DNA of 64,000 bases from Bacteroidales bacterium (GCA_016709025.1 JADJEQ010000005.1:1-64000), one strand, 5' to 3'; shown: positions 18,037 to 26,873, numbered from the stretch's first letter. The notes: generated from the letters alone by a model not told the origin. Numbers and translations: made by a program.

Positions 18037-18617
18037 AAAGGATTATGGAATTGCCTTCTCTCAGGCAATTTTGTCTGGTTGGAGGCACTACCATGTCGCT
18101 ACGGTATGGCCACCGTAGTTCAGTTGATCTTGACCTGTTTTACCACCAGAAATTCGATCATTCTGTGATTGAATCAGAACTCAGATCTGAATTCGGTGAC
18201 GGGTTTGAGTTTGAGCATGGTCACAGACAATTGGGCATTTTTTGCTATATCCGGAAAGTAAAGGTTGATATTGTTTTTTTTCCGCATTTGCCCATAGGGA
18301 ATGTGGTTATTGAGTCCGGAATACGAATGTATGATGATAGCGACATCGCTGCGATGAAGATTCAGGCTATTTTGGGTCGTGCCCGGAAAAAGGATTTCTG
18401 GGATTTGCATGAGTTGCTGAAGCATTATACATTACAACAGGTTATGGACTGGCACAAACAAAAATACCCCAGTCAAATGCTGGCTATCAGCATTCCCAAT
18501 GCAATTACTTATTTTACCGAAGCCGAAGAAAGCGAAACGCCCGTCAGCTATAAAGGCCAGACCTGGCAACAGATTAAGAAAGAACTTTCGAAAGTGGTGA
18601 GTGATTATCTGAGGTAA
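17991..18617 (+). CDS. AbiEii/AbiGii-type nucleotidyltransferase toxin
   Basis: The protein has 208 residues with a nucleotidyltransferase core: LVGGTTMSLRYGHRSSVDLD (residues 29-48; GG motif and the Asp46-x-Asp48 pair) and a later KVDIVFF strand supplying the third acidic residue. The family includes the toxin parts of phage-abortive-infection systems (AbiE type), which transfer nucleotides to tRNA or other targets. The whole core is present, with the helical C-terminal half typical of the family. The start lies inside the upstream gene, so translation is probably coupled. Target and phage-defence function are inferred. Confidence 0.85.
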   Translation: MLFTQTVEPGTLSLLKRIMELPSLRQFCLVGGTTMSLRYGHRSSVDLDLFYHQKFDHSVIESELRSEFGDGFEFEHGHRQLGIFCYIRKVKVDIVFFPHLPIGNVVIESGIRMYDDSDIAAMKIQAILGRARKKDFWDLHELLKHYTLQQVMDWHKQKYPSQMLAISIPNAITYFTEAEESETPVSYKGQTWQQIKKELSKVVSDYLR

Positions 18618-19083
18618 GATCTTCTGTGTCTGATTGCCTTTTTTATAATATTAGTCCTGCTTTGTTTTTAATAAGCAGTAAAAGTTGCCAGTGTTTTACC
18701 AGTGAATTCTTAATGGCCTGAAAACTTGCATTCTACGGAATTATTTCGTACATTTACTGACTTTCCTGTTTTTGGCAAACACTTTCCACTTCCATTCTGT
18801 CTCCCCGATATTTTGTTTGCAAAAGACCATCGATCGGTTGATATCCATAAATAGTTCCTTTCCAATAACAATAGTCCGTTGATTTTAAGAATCACGCAAT
18901 GACGCAAAGACGCAACGTATTGATATTTAGCATTTTACAAGATTGACTTAAGATATGCTAATACTCAGATAACCAGTCGTTTGCAAATATTTAACGGAGT
19001 ATTGAATAAACTAAGTTGTTAAATGCTTTTTAAGTCCGGATTAGTTTGTAAATCAGGAACTCATCAAACAAAATCAAGTATAT
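18618..19083. other. Intergenic region, no gene seen
   Basis: The stretch is AT-rich without a convincing frame. A short ACGCAATGACGCAAAGACGCAA motif near 18893 resembles the interior of the MITE-like element but has no inverted ends. TTG at 19016-19018, a 22-base spacer and TTAGTTTG (19041-19048, one mismatch) could be the promoter of the next gene. Confidence 0.5.
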
Positions 19084-20106
19084 ATGGAAGAAAGAAAAGC
19101 TTCCCTTACAACGGAAACTGTGGTGAAACCTCCGGATCCTGTGCCGGTTTTACCCGGGCTTCAGCAAAATATTCTACTGCTCAAAGCTCAGTGCCATGAA
19201 AAGGAAGGTAACTATGAAATTGCCCGTGATCTTTTTATCAGACTTAATCACCCGGAAGAAGCCCTGCGTTGCTCTGAAGGGTTGAAAAAAGCCCGGAAAG
19301 AAAGAGATAAATTGAATTCGAAAAGCATTTATCTGCTCTCCGGCTTTGCAGTTTTTTTTATTGTGGCTTTTATATTTTTCCTGATTTTGCTCAACAATCG
19401 GCAAAGAGGAACAACAGTAACTCCCGTTGAATGGCTTAATAAGGGGAATGTTGAATTAGCCGGTTATCCTGCATGGTTCCTATACGACCATCATAAAAAG
19501 CAGATCAGGACAAAGGTTGTGATTGACGATAGAATGAAAATGGAACTTGAAAATTCATTCCCGGTGCAGCGCGATAGCGCCAATTTCGCGGAATTCAGGC
19601 AGGCGGTGGACAAACTGGCTTTCGTGTCATCCGATCTGGAAGGCCGGAATTACTGGCTACTTCTGATGGTCAGCGGTCTGGCAGCCATCGTTGGTGTTTT
19701 TATCCGCGAAATACTCGACCTGATCCGTCATTATTGCTACAAAAAAGACCTTGATTTTAAAAACTGGTGGCCCTGGTATTTTTTGCGTCCCATTGTCGGG
19801 TTTATGTTTGGAATTGTAGTAGTACTGTTCAGCGGAACTGAACTGCTGTTCACCTCTGGTAAAAACAGCAGTGAGACCTATCTGATAGCCATCGCCATCA
19901 TCGCCGGAATCAGTGTTGAAGATGTGATGCTCAAGATCAGAAAAGTATCATTGGTATTGTTTGGCAATAACAACCCGGATCCTGGTTCTTCGGGAAACGG
20001 TAAGAGTGTTACAAATGAAATTAAGATTGAAAATCCGGCGTCTGGTGAACCCATGCCTGGAAGTAAACAAAATAATACGGTTGATGAGAATAAGTCAGAA
20101 GGCTGA
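19084..20106 (+). CDS. Unknown membrane protein with N-terminal TPR-like segment
   Basis: I do not recognise this 340-residue protein. Residues 25-75 form one helical hairpin resembling a tetratricopeptide unit (LLLKAQCHEKEGNYEIARDL). A transmembrane helix spans about 82-104, followed by a 90-residue soluble part. Three more hydrophobic helices lie around 194-213, 237-258 and 270-290. The C-terminal 40 residues are polar. The topology suggests an inner-membrane protein with a cytoplasmic helical head. No enzyme motif is visible. It is monocistronic, with a strong hairpin downstream. Confidence 0.75.
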   Translation: MEERKASLTTETVVKPPDPVPVLPGLQQNILLLKAQCHEKEGNYEIARDLFIRLNHPEEALRCSEGLKKARKERDKLNSKSIYLLSGFAVFFIVAFIFFLILLNNRQRGTTVTPVEWLNKGNVELAGYPAWFLYDHHKKQIRTKVVIDDRMKMELENSFPVQRDSANFAEFRQAVDKLAFVSSDLEGRNYWLLLMVSGLAAIVGVFIREILDLIRHYCYKKDLDFKNWWPWYFLRPIVGFMFGIVVVLFSGTELLFTSGKNSSETYLIAIAIIAGISVEDVMLKIRKVSLVLFGNNNPDPGSSGNGKSVTNEIKIENPASGEPMPGSKQNNTVDENKSEG

Positions 20107-20203
20107 AATAGCGTTTTTTAGAATGAAAAATGATTTCTGATGAAAATAAATGCTTGTAAGCCCGGAAGAGTAATTGCACTAACATATTGTTTATCAGGAA
20201 TGT

Positions 20204-20246
20204 GAACGGCAGGCAGATCGTTCTGCCTGCCGTTCGCATTTTAATT
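20204..20246 (+). terminator. Hairpin terminator between convergent genes
   Basis: GAACGGCAGGCAGA (20204-20217) and TCTGCCTGCCGTTC (20222-20235) form a perfect 14-bp stem with a TCGT loop. GCATTTTAATTCTT follows on the plus strand. It ends the plus-strand membrane-protein gene and may also serve the convergent flotillin operon. Confidence 0.75.
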
Positions 20247-20271
20247 CTTACTTCATCAGGAAACAAGAACT

Positions 20272-21780
20272 TTATTCCGCTTTACCTTCCTTTTTGTCGT
20301 GTGTTGTATCTTCATCAGCCCCTTTCAGAAATGAAGGTAAGTTCAGTCCTGCCATGTTGAAAAGATCATTGAGCGGAGGCACGGTTTTCATCATGCCCGA
20401 TACAAAATTGGCTGTTGAACCGTTTCCGTTCTCGCCATTACCCGAATCCCACACGGTAATCTTATCAATTTTGATGTTTTTCACTGCTTCAACCTGGGTT
20501 TTGACCAGTTCAGGGAGCTTTTCAATCAACAATAACTGGAAGGCTTTTGTCGGGTCACCGCCGGCAGCATCAACCACTTCACGGTATCCTTCGGCTTGCT
20601 TGGTCAGTATTTCATACAAACCCTTGGCTTCGGCTTCCATTTTGGCAAAGATCGCGTCGGCTTCTCCTTTTGCGTGTAACCTGATGCTTTCGGCTTCGGC
20701 CTGGGCGTCGATGATGGCCCGTTGCTTTGCAATTTCAGCAGGAATCACGATGTTGGCATTCTGTGTTGAACGTTCCCGCTCTGCGCGGGCAGTTTCTGCA
20801 TTCTGTTCTGCCAGGTAAGATTCTTCAAGAGCTTTGGCCTGTTGCACTTTTTCTGAAGCGATGGCAATGCGTAATGCTTCTGCTTCCTTCTCCCTGCGCT
20901 GCGCATCTGATTGGGCGATGGCAATTCTGGCTTCATTTTCTCCTCTGATGGCAACCGCATTGGCTTCTGATGTTTTTACCCTCATGTCGCGGTCGGCCTC
21001 GGCTTTACCGATCGACTCATCTTTTTTTGCAGAAGCAATGCTGACTTCACGATCCTTCTCGGTATTGGCAATTTTTACATCCCGGTCGCGGTGGGTTTCG
21101 GCAATCTGGGTGTCTTTTTCCCGGTCGGCCATGGCTTTCCCGGTTTCCCCGATCTTCTCCTGTTCCGCCACGCTGATCTTGGCTTCGTTGATGGCCTTGG
21201 CGGCTGCTTCTTTCCCAAGGGCTTCAATATAACCCGACTCATCCTTGATATCGGTTACGTTAACATTGATCAGTTTCAGGCCGATTTTCTTAAGCTCGCT
21301 GTCCACATTCTTCGAAATATTATCGAGAAACTTATCGCGGTCTGAGTTAATTTCTTCGATGGTCATGGTTGCGATTACCAAACGCAACTGTCCGAAAAGA
21401 ATGTCTTTGGCCAGTTCCTGAATCTGTTCGGAGGATAAACCCAGCAATCGCTCTGCAGCGGTATTCATGCTGTCGCTTTCGGTCGAAATGGCGATGGTAA
21501 ACCGGCAGGGAACATCCACCCGGATATTCTGACGGCTGAGCGCATTGGTGAGATTGGCTTCGATCGACAATGGTTTCAAATCGAGAAAAGCATAGTCCTG
21601 AATGACCGGCCAGATAAATGCCCCGCCACCGTGGATGCACTTTGCGGATGTGCCTCCGGTTCGTCCGTAAACAACCAGTATTTTATCAGACGGGCATCGT
21701 TTATACCTGGAAACCAGGGCTGATATGGTTACAAAAATTACAACTGCAGCGACTACAATAATTGCGATGGGTGTTAACAT
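20272..21780 (-). CDS. floT: Flotillin-like membrane scaffold protein
   Basis: The 502 residues begin with a membrane anchor (about 3-24) followed by the SPFH/PHB domain (about 28-200; VVYGRTGGTSAKCIHGGGAF). A long Ala/Glu/Lys-rich coiled coil (about 205-410; EKDREVSIASAKKDE-type repeats) and a C-terminal flotillin tail complete it. Flotillins assemble in the inner membrane and organise lipid domains and protein complexes. Length and order match bacterial FloT/YuaG. The gene follows the NfeD-like gene with a 5-base gap, the usual flotillin-NfeD operon. The symbol is assigned by family resemblance. Confidence 0.92.
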   Translation of the reverse strand: MLTPIAIIVVAAVVIFVTISALVSRYKRCPSDKILVVYGRTGGTSAKCIHGGGAFIWPVIQDYAFLDLKPLSIEANLTNALSRQNIRVDVPCRFTIAISTESDSMNTAAERLLGLSSEQIQELAKDILFGQLRLVIATMTIEEINSDRDKFLDNISKNVDSELKKIGLKLINVNVTDIKDESGYIEALGKEAAAKAINEAKISVAEQEKIGETGKAMADREKDTQIAETHRDRDVKIANTEKDREVSIASAKKDESIGKAEADRDMRVKTSEANAVAIRGENEARIAIAQSDAQRREKEAEALRIAIASEKVQQAKALEESYLAEQNAETARAERERSTQNANIVIPAEIAKQRAIIDAQAEAESIRLHAKGEADAIFAKMEAEAKGLYEILTKQAEGYREVVDAAGGDPTKAFQLLLIEKLPELVKTQVEAVKNIKIDKITVWDSGNGENGNGSTANFVSGMMKTVPPLNDLFNMAGLNLPSFLKGADEDTTHDKKEGKAE

Positions 21781-21785
21781 AAGGA

Positions 21786-22352
21786 TCAGATTTTTTCAAC
21801 GATTAATATACTTTCACTTTCTATTTTTATGACTTTAACGACGGATCCGGCGACTATTCTTTCATTGTCTGTCATGGCATCCAGCTCATGAATGGCACCG
21901 TTGACACTGATGAGCACTTTGCCTTTACCCTGCCTGTTGGCCGGAATATTCAGGTAAACCTCAGCTGTTTTATCGATGGTATTGGCATACCTGAAAGAGT
22001 TATCCTCGGCCAGTTTCTGAACCTGGCTGATAATCAGAAAGAACAGGAACACGAACAGACTTCCGACCACCAGCGCCACAAACAATAGTAACAAAGGACT
22101 CGTGATTGTATTGTAGAAGGAAATGCCTGTCCAGCTGAAACCCAGCAGAAAATTAATCAGGTTGCGCAGCGAAAATAGCTGGAATGGGGCTTCGGTGCCT
22201 GTAAGGTTGCTGTCAAAATCGGCATTTACGCCGTCGGTGGCATCGGCCCCGATAAAAGTCATGATGGTTTGAATAACAAAAATCAGGCTGGTGGGAATCG
22301 CCACAAACCAGAATGTTTTCAGCAATGGCTCAAAGGTTTGAAATACTTCCAT
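21786..22352 (-). CDS. NfeD-like membrane protein, flotillin partner
   Basis: The protein has 188 residues from the ATG at 22352 (MEVFQTFEP). The frame stays open 50 codons further up, but that stretch is low-complexity and runs toward a repeat end, so the internal ATG is preferred. There are transmembrane helices near 14-35 and 85-115 and a C-terminal OB-fold domain (about 130-188; GKGKVLISVNGAIHELDAMT) typical of short NfeD proteins. It is encoded directly upstream of the flotillin gene and is expected to act with it in the inner membrane. There is no protease domain. Confidence 0.85.
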   Translation of the reverse strand: MEVFQTFEPLLKTFWFVAIPTSLIFVIQTIMTFIGADATDGVNADFDSNLTGTEAPFQLFSLRNLINFLLGFSWTGISFYNTITSPLLLLFVALVVGSLFVFLFFLIISQVQKLAEDNSFRYANTIDKTAEVYLNIPANRQGKGKVLISVNGAIHELDAMTDNERIVAGSVVKVIKIESESILIVEKI

Positions 22353-22568
22353 ACACGGGTTGTTTGATACTAAATGGCTATGTTTTTCTATACTATAACC
22401 GGATTTCGGGCTTATGTTCCGGAAGCGCAATTTAAGAAGTTTTACGTATGTGCAATGTTGGAATTGAATTTTAAAAAAAAATATTCCGGAATCAGAATTC
22501 ATCGTCGTTTAGTTAAGGTATAGGATTTTGAGCATGATACGGTATGACATGGCTAATCTATAATTGGC

Positions 22569-22647
22569 AGATTTCTTACTGTGGTCGAAATGACCCATTC
22601 ATTTATTCACTCTGCACAATTGTCATTTCGACCGCAGGAAGAAATCT
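22569..22647. repeat. Long hairpin repeat (26-bp arms)
   Basis: The arms at 22569-22594 (AGATTTCTTACTGTGGTCGA and six more bases) and 22622-22647 are inverted repeats matching at 24 of 26 positions, with a 27-base loop. It lies between two divergent genes. The arm sequence (GTCATTTCGACCGCAGGAAG) resembles dispersed repeats common in Bacteroidota intergenic DNA. Confidence 0.75.
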
Positions 22648-22752
22648 ATTGTGATTTCACAACAATTCACGATATTGCATGTTATTAACGCAGCCGGATT
22701 TACCGGAAGCCCGGGTTGCCGGGAAGCTCTCTAATATTGCCCTTCAAAAAGA

Positions 22753-23010
22753 ATGAAAAAACTCGAATTATACACCACTCTGGCCTGCCCGCACTGTAAA
22801 ACGATGAGAAGAACTATTGATGAAGTGATGCCTGATTTCATCGGTCAGTATAAATTCAGCGAGATTTCGGCAAGTTCGCCGCTCGGATACCTTAAAAGCC
22901 TGAAAAATAACATTCATTCAGCGCCCACCCTTTTAATAGATGGCCGGGTAGTAGCCCGTACATCAATAAGTAAAGCAGAATTATTACACATTTTTAAATC
23001 AAATCTATGA
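22753..23010 (+). CDS. Small thioredoxin-fold (glutaredoxin-like) protein
   Basis: This is an 85-residue protein with a beta-alpha-beta start (KLELYTTLACPHCKTMRR), a CPHC redox motif (Cys12, Cys15) and a cis-Pro region SAPTLLIDGRVV. The length is that of a glutaredoxin or thioredoxin-like family member. It probably forms a dithiol/disulfide pair; the electron donor is unknown. No signal peptide is present. Its stop overlaps the start of the following small membrane protein gene, so the two are probably translated together. TAATATTG at 22732-22739 is one base away from a -7 element. Confidence 0.85.
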   Translation: MKKLELYTTLACPHCKTMRRTIDEVMPDFIGQYKFSEISASSPLGYLKSLKNNIHSAPTLLIDGRVVARTSISKAELLHIFKSNL

Positions 23011-23240
23011 GTTCAGAAAAAAAACCTTTGCGTTGCCCCATGGGCGTTCCGGGCGGAATTATTGCTGCCTTAACCGGTCTGGCCGGCATCGTTATCAGTG
23101 CAATGAATTCCGAATGGCTGACTTTGGCCCTCTCTTTCGGTTTGTTGATGGTCGCCCTGCCTTTTATCCGGGTAACCATGATGGTACACTCAGCCAACGA
23201 CCGATTGGATCTGCTGGAGAAAAAACAGGGCAGCAGGTAA
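23007..23240 (+). CDS. Small two-helix membrane protein
   Basis: The 77 residues overlap the thioredoxin-fold gene at ATGA. There are two hydrophobic helices (about 14-32 and 37-56) with a short NSEW turn, and a polar C-terminus rich in charged residues (DRLDLLEKKQ). Cys10 sits just before the first helix (LRCPMG). No family is recognised. The tight overlap suggests it could be the membrane partner or substrate of the CPHC protein. Confidence 0.7.
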   Translation: MSSEKKPLRCPMGVPGGIIAALTGLAGIVISAMNSEWLTLALSFGLLMVALPFIRVTMMVHSANDRLDLLEKKQGSR

Positions 23241-23360
23241 TTTATCGCCATCCTGACCGTTTATTGAAAAGCGTTACTGTGACACTGGTCATGGTATCGC
23301 TTTTTTTTCCTTTACAGGCTATAATATATTAGTTTTGCAGACGCTAAGTCATGACTTCCC

Positions 23361-24866
23361 ATGCGCATTCTAATTCTGAATCTTTTTGTGTTCTTTCTTC
23401 TGGTTTCCGGGGCCAATGCCCAGCAGACCCGCAAGATCAGGCTGGTGCAGGCCGATGTGATGAGCTACGACAAACGCCTGGGGGCAGATGTACAGCGCAT
23501 CATCGGTAATGCCATTTTTGAACATGACGGAGCCCTTCTATATTGCGATTCGGCCCACCTTAACAATGCCAGCAACAACATGAAGGCATACAGCCGTGTG
23601 CATATAAAATCGAGCGATACACTCAACCTCTATGGTGATTCAATCTATTACAGCGGCGAAACGCGCATCGCTGAGGTGTTTGACCATGTGAAACTGATTG
23701 ACAAACGCACCATACTTACCACCGATAAGCTTATTTACGACCGCAATACCGGCATCTCCTATTATCTTACCGGAGGACATATCATTAACGATGAGAATAC
23801 CCTCGACAGCAAACGCGGCTATTACCATACCAATACAAAGGACTTCTTTTTCAGGGATGATGTGGTGCTGGTGAATCCCGACTACATCATGAACTGTGAT
23901 ACCCTGCAATACAATACCCAGAGCAAGATATCCTATTTCAGGGGACCTACTACCATCAAAGGGAAGGATACCGATATTTATGCCGAAAATGGCTGGTACA
24001 ATACCATCACCGATATAGCTGAGTTCAATGAAAATGCAAGAGTCAAAAACGGTGATCAGGTGCTGACCGGCGACAGTCTTTATTATGAGCGAAAGAATGG
24101 TTTTGGTGAGGCATTCCGTAATATCAGGGTTACTGATACGGTGCAGGATATTCTTGTAACCGGCCAATATGCACTTTATGAGAAAAGTCAGGGTTACACC
24201 ATGATCACACAAAGACCGGAAGCCTTGTTTCTCGATGATGCCGATACCCTTTTTATGCATTCCGATACCATGTGGGCAACCTTCGATTCAGCGCAGAAAA
24301 CCAAAGAGGTATTTGCCTACTATCATGTCAAATATTACCGGCACGATATTCAGGGCATGACCGACTCGCTGGTTTATACTTTCCGTGATTCAACCATGCG
24401 GATGATGGGCTCACCGGTATTGTGGACCGACGAAAACCAGCTAACAGCGGATTCAATTCATGTAACCACTGCCAACAAACAGGTAAAGAACCTCTTCCTT
24501 TACAATGCTGCCTTTATTATTTCAAAAGATACACTGGGCGCTGGCTACAACCAGATCAAGGGCCGCAATATGACCGGCTATTTTAAAGACAATGAACTGA
24601 CTTCCATCAAGGTGGAAGGAAACTCGGAAACCATTTACTGGGTGCGAGAAGAGGATGGAACCCTGACAGGAATCAACAAAGCATTTTCGAGTAATATGTC
24701 TATTCGCTTGAAAGACAAGAAAATGCAACAAATAGTTTACATTGAAAAACCCGAAGCAGTGCTTCATCCCGAAGGTGAATTAGGTGAAGCCGATTTACTG
24801 CTTAAGAATTTTCAGTGGCTGGGAGATCGCCGGCCCATGAAGAGGGAGGATATTTTTACCTGGTAA
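23361..24866 (+). CDS. OstA/LptA-like outer-membrane biogenesis protein
   Basis: A signal peptide (ending ANAQQ, about residue 21) is followed by repeated beta-strand units of the OstA/LptA jellyroll: KLIDKRTILTTDKLIYDR, ARVKNGDQVLTGDSLYYER and others. The 501 residues are longer than proteobacterial LptA and match the extended OstA-like proteins of Bacteroidota. The expected role is the periplasmic bridge that passes LPS to LptD. LptD itself is encoded at 29370-32078. No C-terminal barrel is present. TAGTTTTG (23330-23337) is a possible -7 element just upstream. Confidence 0.85.
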   Translation: MRILILNLFVFFLLVSGANAQQTRKIRLVQADVMSYDKRLGADVQRIIGNAIFEHDGALLYCDSAHLNNASNNMKAYSRVHIKSSDTLNLYGDSIYYSGETRIAEVFDHVKLIDKRTILTTDKLIYDRNTGISYYLTGGHIINDENTLDSKRGYYHTNTKDFFFRDDVVLVNPDYIMNCDTLQYNTQSKISYFRGPTTIKGKDTDIYAENGWYNTITDIAEFNENARVKNGDQVLTGDSLYYERKNGFGEAFRNIRVTDTVQDILVTGQYALYEKSQGYTMITQRPEALFLDDADTLFMHSDTMWATFDSAQKTKEVFAYYHVKYYRHDIQGMTDSLVYTFRDSTMRMMGSPVLWTDENQLTADSIHVTTANKQVKNLFLYNAAFIISKDTLGAGYNQIKGRNMTGYFKDNELTSIKVEGNSETIYWVREEDGTLTGINKAFSSNMSIRLKDKKMQQIVYIEKPEAVLHPEGELGEADLLLKNFQWLGDRRPMKREDIFTW

Positions 24867-24921
24867 GCACGCTGTTTATTTCAATGAAATGTCTGATCTT
24901 TATCAATGACTATTCTTCGGC

Positions 24922-26241
24922 TTATTTTTCTCCGGTTCCGTAATACACGCTGACTTTATTCAGGTTGAGTCTTTTAAGCAGCCAGTTGTGTATGCGTTCC
25001 TTATCCCGCGCACTGAGCCTGTTGTTTTTCACCTGGAATGTAATCAATGCTAATTTTTCTGTTCCTGTTCCGGTCATTGAAAACTCTTTAGATTCTGAAT
25101 AAGAACAGGCTGTAATGTCAGGGTATAGGGCACTTAGTTCGTTCAGGATCATTTTACCTGTATTTACTTTCTGAAGCAGGCTGTCCATTTTATTTTCTTT
25201 CACGGCTAACAGATGTGTCAGGCGCCTTATTTCAACCTTGAAATTTTCATCTTCATTGCGGTTGCCGTCATTCTGCGAAAATCCCTGATGCACAATCAAC
25301 GTCGCATCTTCAAGCGAATAATCCTTTAGTTTTTTATTCAGCATTTTCTTTTGCGCTTCATTTAGTGTACTACCTCCATAAATAAGGGTAATTGTTCTCT
25401 TCGATGGATGAATCTCCTGTTTCAGCAGATAATTTCCTTCAAAAATGCCGACACTATTGATGAATCTTGAAGTTTTCTGGGTAAATTTTTCCTGTTGTAC
25501 CAGCCTGTACCCGAAGTAAATGCTTGGAATAATGGTAACAACAATGACAAATGTGATGGACTGATTCACGCGTTTTTTATGAGATTCGCCCACGAGGGTG
25601 ATGATCGGAAATTTCAGCAACTGGGATACAATAACGGCCGAAAGAGCGATGAAAACAGTGTTGATGGTGAACAGGTAGAAAGCGCCGAAAAAGAAATCAA
25701 ACTGAGCGGTCGCCAGTCCGTAACCGGCGGTGCAGAGTGGTGGCATCAGTGCAGTGGCAATGGCAACTCCCGGAATAACATTTCCTTTTTGCTTGCTGCT
25801 TATGGCTACAATACCAGCAAGTCCTCCGAAAAAGGCGATCAACACATCATAAATTGTCGGGCTGGTGCGTGCCAGAATTTCAGAGTGAGCCGTAGAAACC
25901 GGACTCATAGCAAAATACGCTGTAGAAGCTACCAGGCTGGCACCGACTGCAAATCCGAAATTCCGGAGTGCTGATTTTAATAATGGGAAATTGAAGGTTG
26001 CTATGCTGTAGCCAATTCCATTTATCGGGCCCATTAGCGGGGAGATCAGCATGGCACCAATGATCACCGCTGTAGAATTCATGTTGAGGCCTACCGAAGC
26101 AACGATAATCGCAAAAACCAGGATCCAGAGATTGGTGCCCTTAAAGACGATGTCTTTTTCAATGGTTTTGTGAATGGTCGCAAAATCCTCTACTTCACCC
26201 TCGAGCCTTAAATAATGAAAGAGTTGGTGAATCAGGTTCAT
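24922..26241 (-). CDS. DUF389 (TIGR00341-type) membrane protein
   Basis: The protein has 439 residues from ATG 26241 (MNLIHQLFHYL). An upstream ATG at 26304 lies inside the preceding gene and is less likely. The N-terminal part has about six transmembrane helices between residues 35 and 260. It includes the family signature STAVIIGAMLISPLMGPI and GVAIATALMPPLCTAG. A soluble C-terminal part of about 160 residues follows. The family is widespread, of unknown function, and possibly a transporter or channel. It lies 13 bases downstream of the small membrane-anchored protein gene at 26255, so the two are probably cotranscribed. Confidence 0.85.
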   Translation of the reverse strand: MNLIHQLFHYLRLEGEVEDFATIHKTIEKDIVFKGTNLWILVFAIIVASVGLNMNSTAVIIGAMLISPLMGPINGIGYSIATFNFPLLKSALRNFGFAVGASLVASTAYFAMSPVSTAHSEILARTSPTIYDVLIAFFGGLAGIVAISSKQKGNVIPGVAIATALMPPLCTAGYGLATAQFDFFFGAFYLFTINTVFIALSAVIVSQLLKFPIITLVGESHKKRVNQSITFVIVVTIIPSIYFGYRLVQQEKFTQKTSRFINSVGIFEGNYLLKQEIHPSKRTITLIYGGSTLNEAQKKMLNKKLKDYSLEDATLIVHQGFSQNDGNRNEDENFKVEIRRLTHLLAVKENKMDSLLQKVNTGKMILNELSALYPDITACSYSESKEFSMTGTGTEKLALITFQVKNNRLSARDKERIHNWLLKRLNLNKVSVYYGTGEK

Positions 26242-26254
26242 GGTAACAGAATCT

Positions 26255-26671
26255 TTAGTTTGGATTTGAATAGGGCAGGGTGCCTGGACTACTGTCCTTC
26301 CCATTGTTTACGCCCAGAATTTCAGTTACAACATAGGTGCTCATCCCACGCCAGGGCAAAGGATGAAGGTATTCCCTGTAACGCAATTCAACCAACTGGC
26401 CTCCGCTTCGTTCGAGAATTGCCGCCACACTGTCGTTGGTAACACTAAACTCAAATTCGTTACTCTGCATGGCACCGGGGGTCTGGGTCTTAAACCCTTC
26501 CTGTATCAGACGGCCTTCCCAGGTTTTGAACACATAGCCTTTTTTAACAAAGAAATTCAGACTTCCAGCTTTAACACCTTCACCAAAAACAAAGTAATAG
26601 CGCCACCAGAGGAATATAGCCAGGATAACCAGGATAACAAGACTTGCAATGACGATGGTTTTTCTTTTCAT
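26255..26671 (-). CDS. Conserved small membrane-anchored protein
   Basis: The 138 residues have an N-terminal anchor (about 5-23, with WWRYYFVFGEGVKAG directly after it) and a compact soluble domain (KKGYVFKTWEGRLIQEGF, VTNDSVAAILERSGGQ). The pattern FGEGVKAG plus a basic GYVFKTWEG segment recurs in small Bacteroidota proteins that databases sometimes mislabel as 6-phosphogluconate dehydrogenase; no dehydrogenase fold is visible. It is probably anchored in the inner membrane with the domain outside. Function unknown. Confidence 0.75.
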   Translation of the reverse strand: MKRKTIVIASLVILVILAIFLWWRYYFVFGEGVKAGSLNFFVKKGYVFKTWEGRLIQEGFKTQTPGAMQSNEFEFSVTNDSVAAILERSGGQLVELRYREYLHPLPWRGMSTYVVTEILGVNNGKDSSPGTLPYSNPN

Positions 26672-26696
26672 ATGCCGATAGATTTAAATGGAATAA

Positions 26697-26873
26697 GAGA
26701 CTGTTTAAATTTTGTTAAATTTGTTGGGCCCCCCCCCTTTGGGGGGGTTGTTTACCCCGCCGGCCCCAAAAAAAAAAAAAAAAAAAATGCCCCGTTTTTT
26801 TTTTTTTTTTTTTTTTCCCCCCCCCCGGGGGCCGGCCGTGTTTAAAAATGGAATCAAAAATTGAAACAGTCTC
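26697..26873. mobile_element. Collapsed insertion-sequence remnant or assembly gap
   Basis: The inverted ends GAGACTGTTTAAATTTT (26697-26713) and AAAATTGAAACAGTCTC (26857-26873) match at 16 of 17 positions and are each flanked outside by TAA, a possible 3-bp target duplication. The interior is not natural-looking: runs of 9 C, 7 G, 20 A (26768-26787), 22 T (26795-26816) and 10 C. The likeliest reading is a real insertion sequence whose body was lost in assembly. GAG ends with a 3-bp TNA duplication would suit the IS5 family, IS1031-like group, from memory. Confidence 0.55.

Noticed and set aside
22353..22502. 50-residue N-terminal extension of the NfeD-like protein
   Set aside because: The extension has no family features and runs into the element end; the internal ATG gives a normal NfeD start.
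26242..26304. Longer start for the DUF389 protein
   Set aside because: The extra 21 residues overlap the preceding gene and are not hydrophobic or conserved in type.
24922..26671. 6-phosphogluconate dehydrogenase label for the small membrane gene
   Set aside because: The protein has no Rossmann fold and only about 110 soluble residues.
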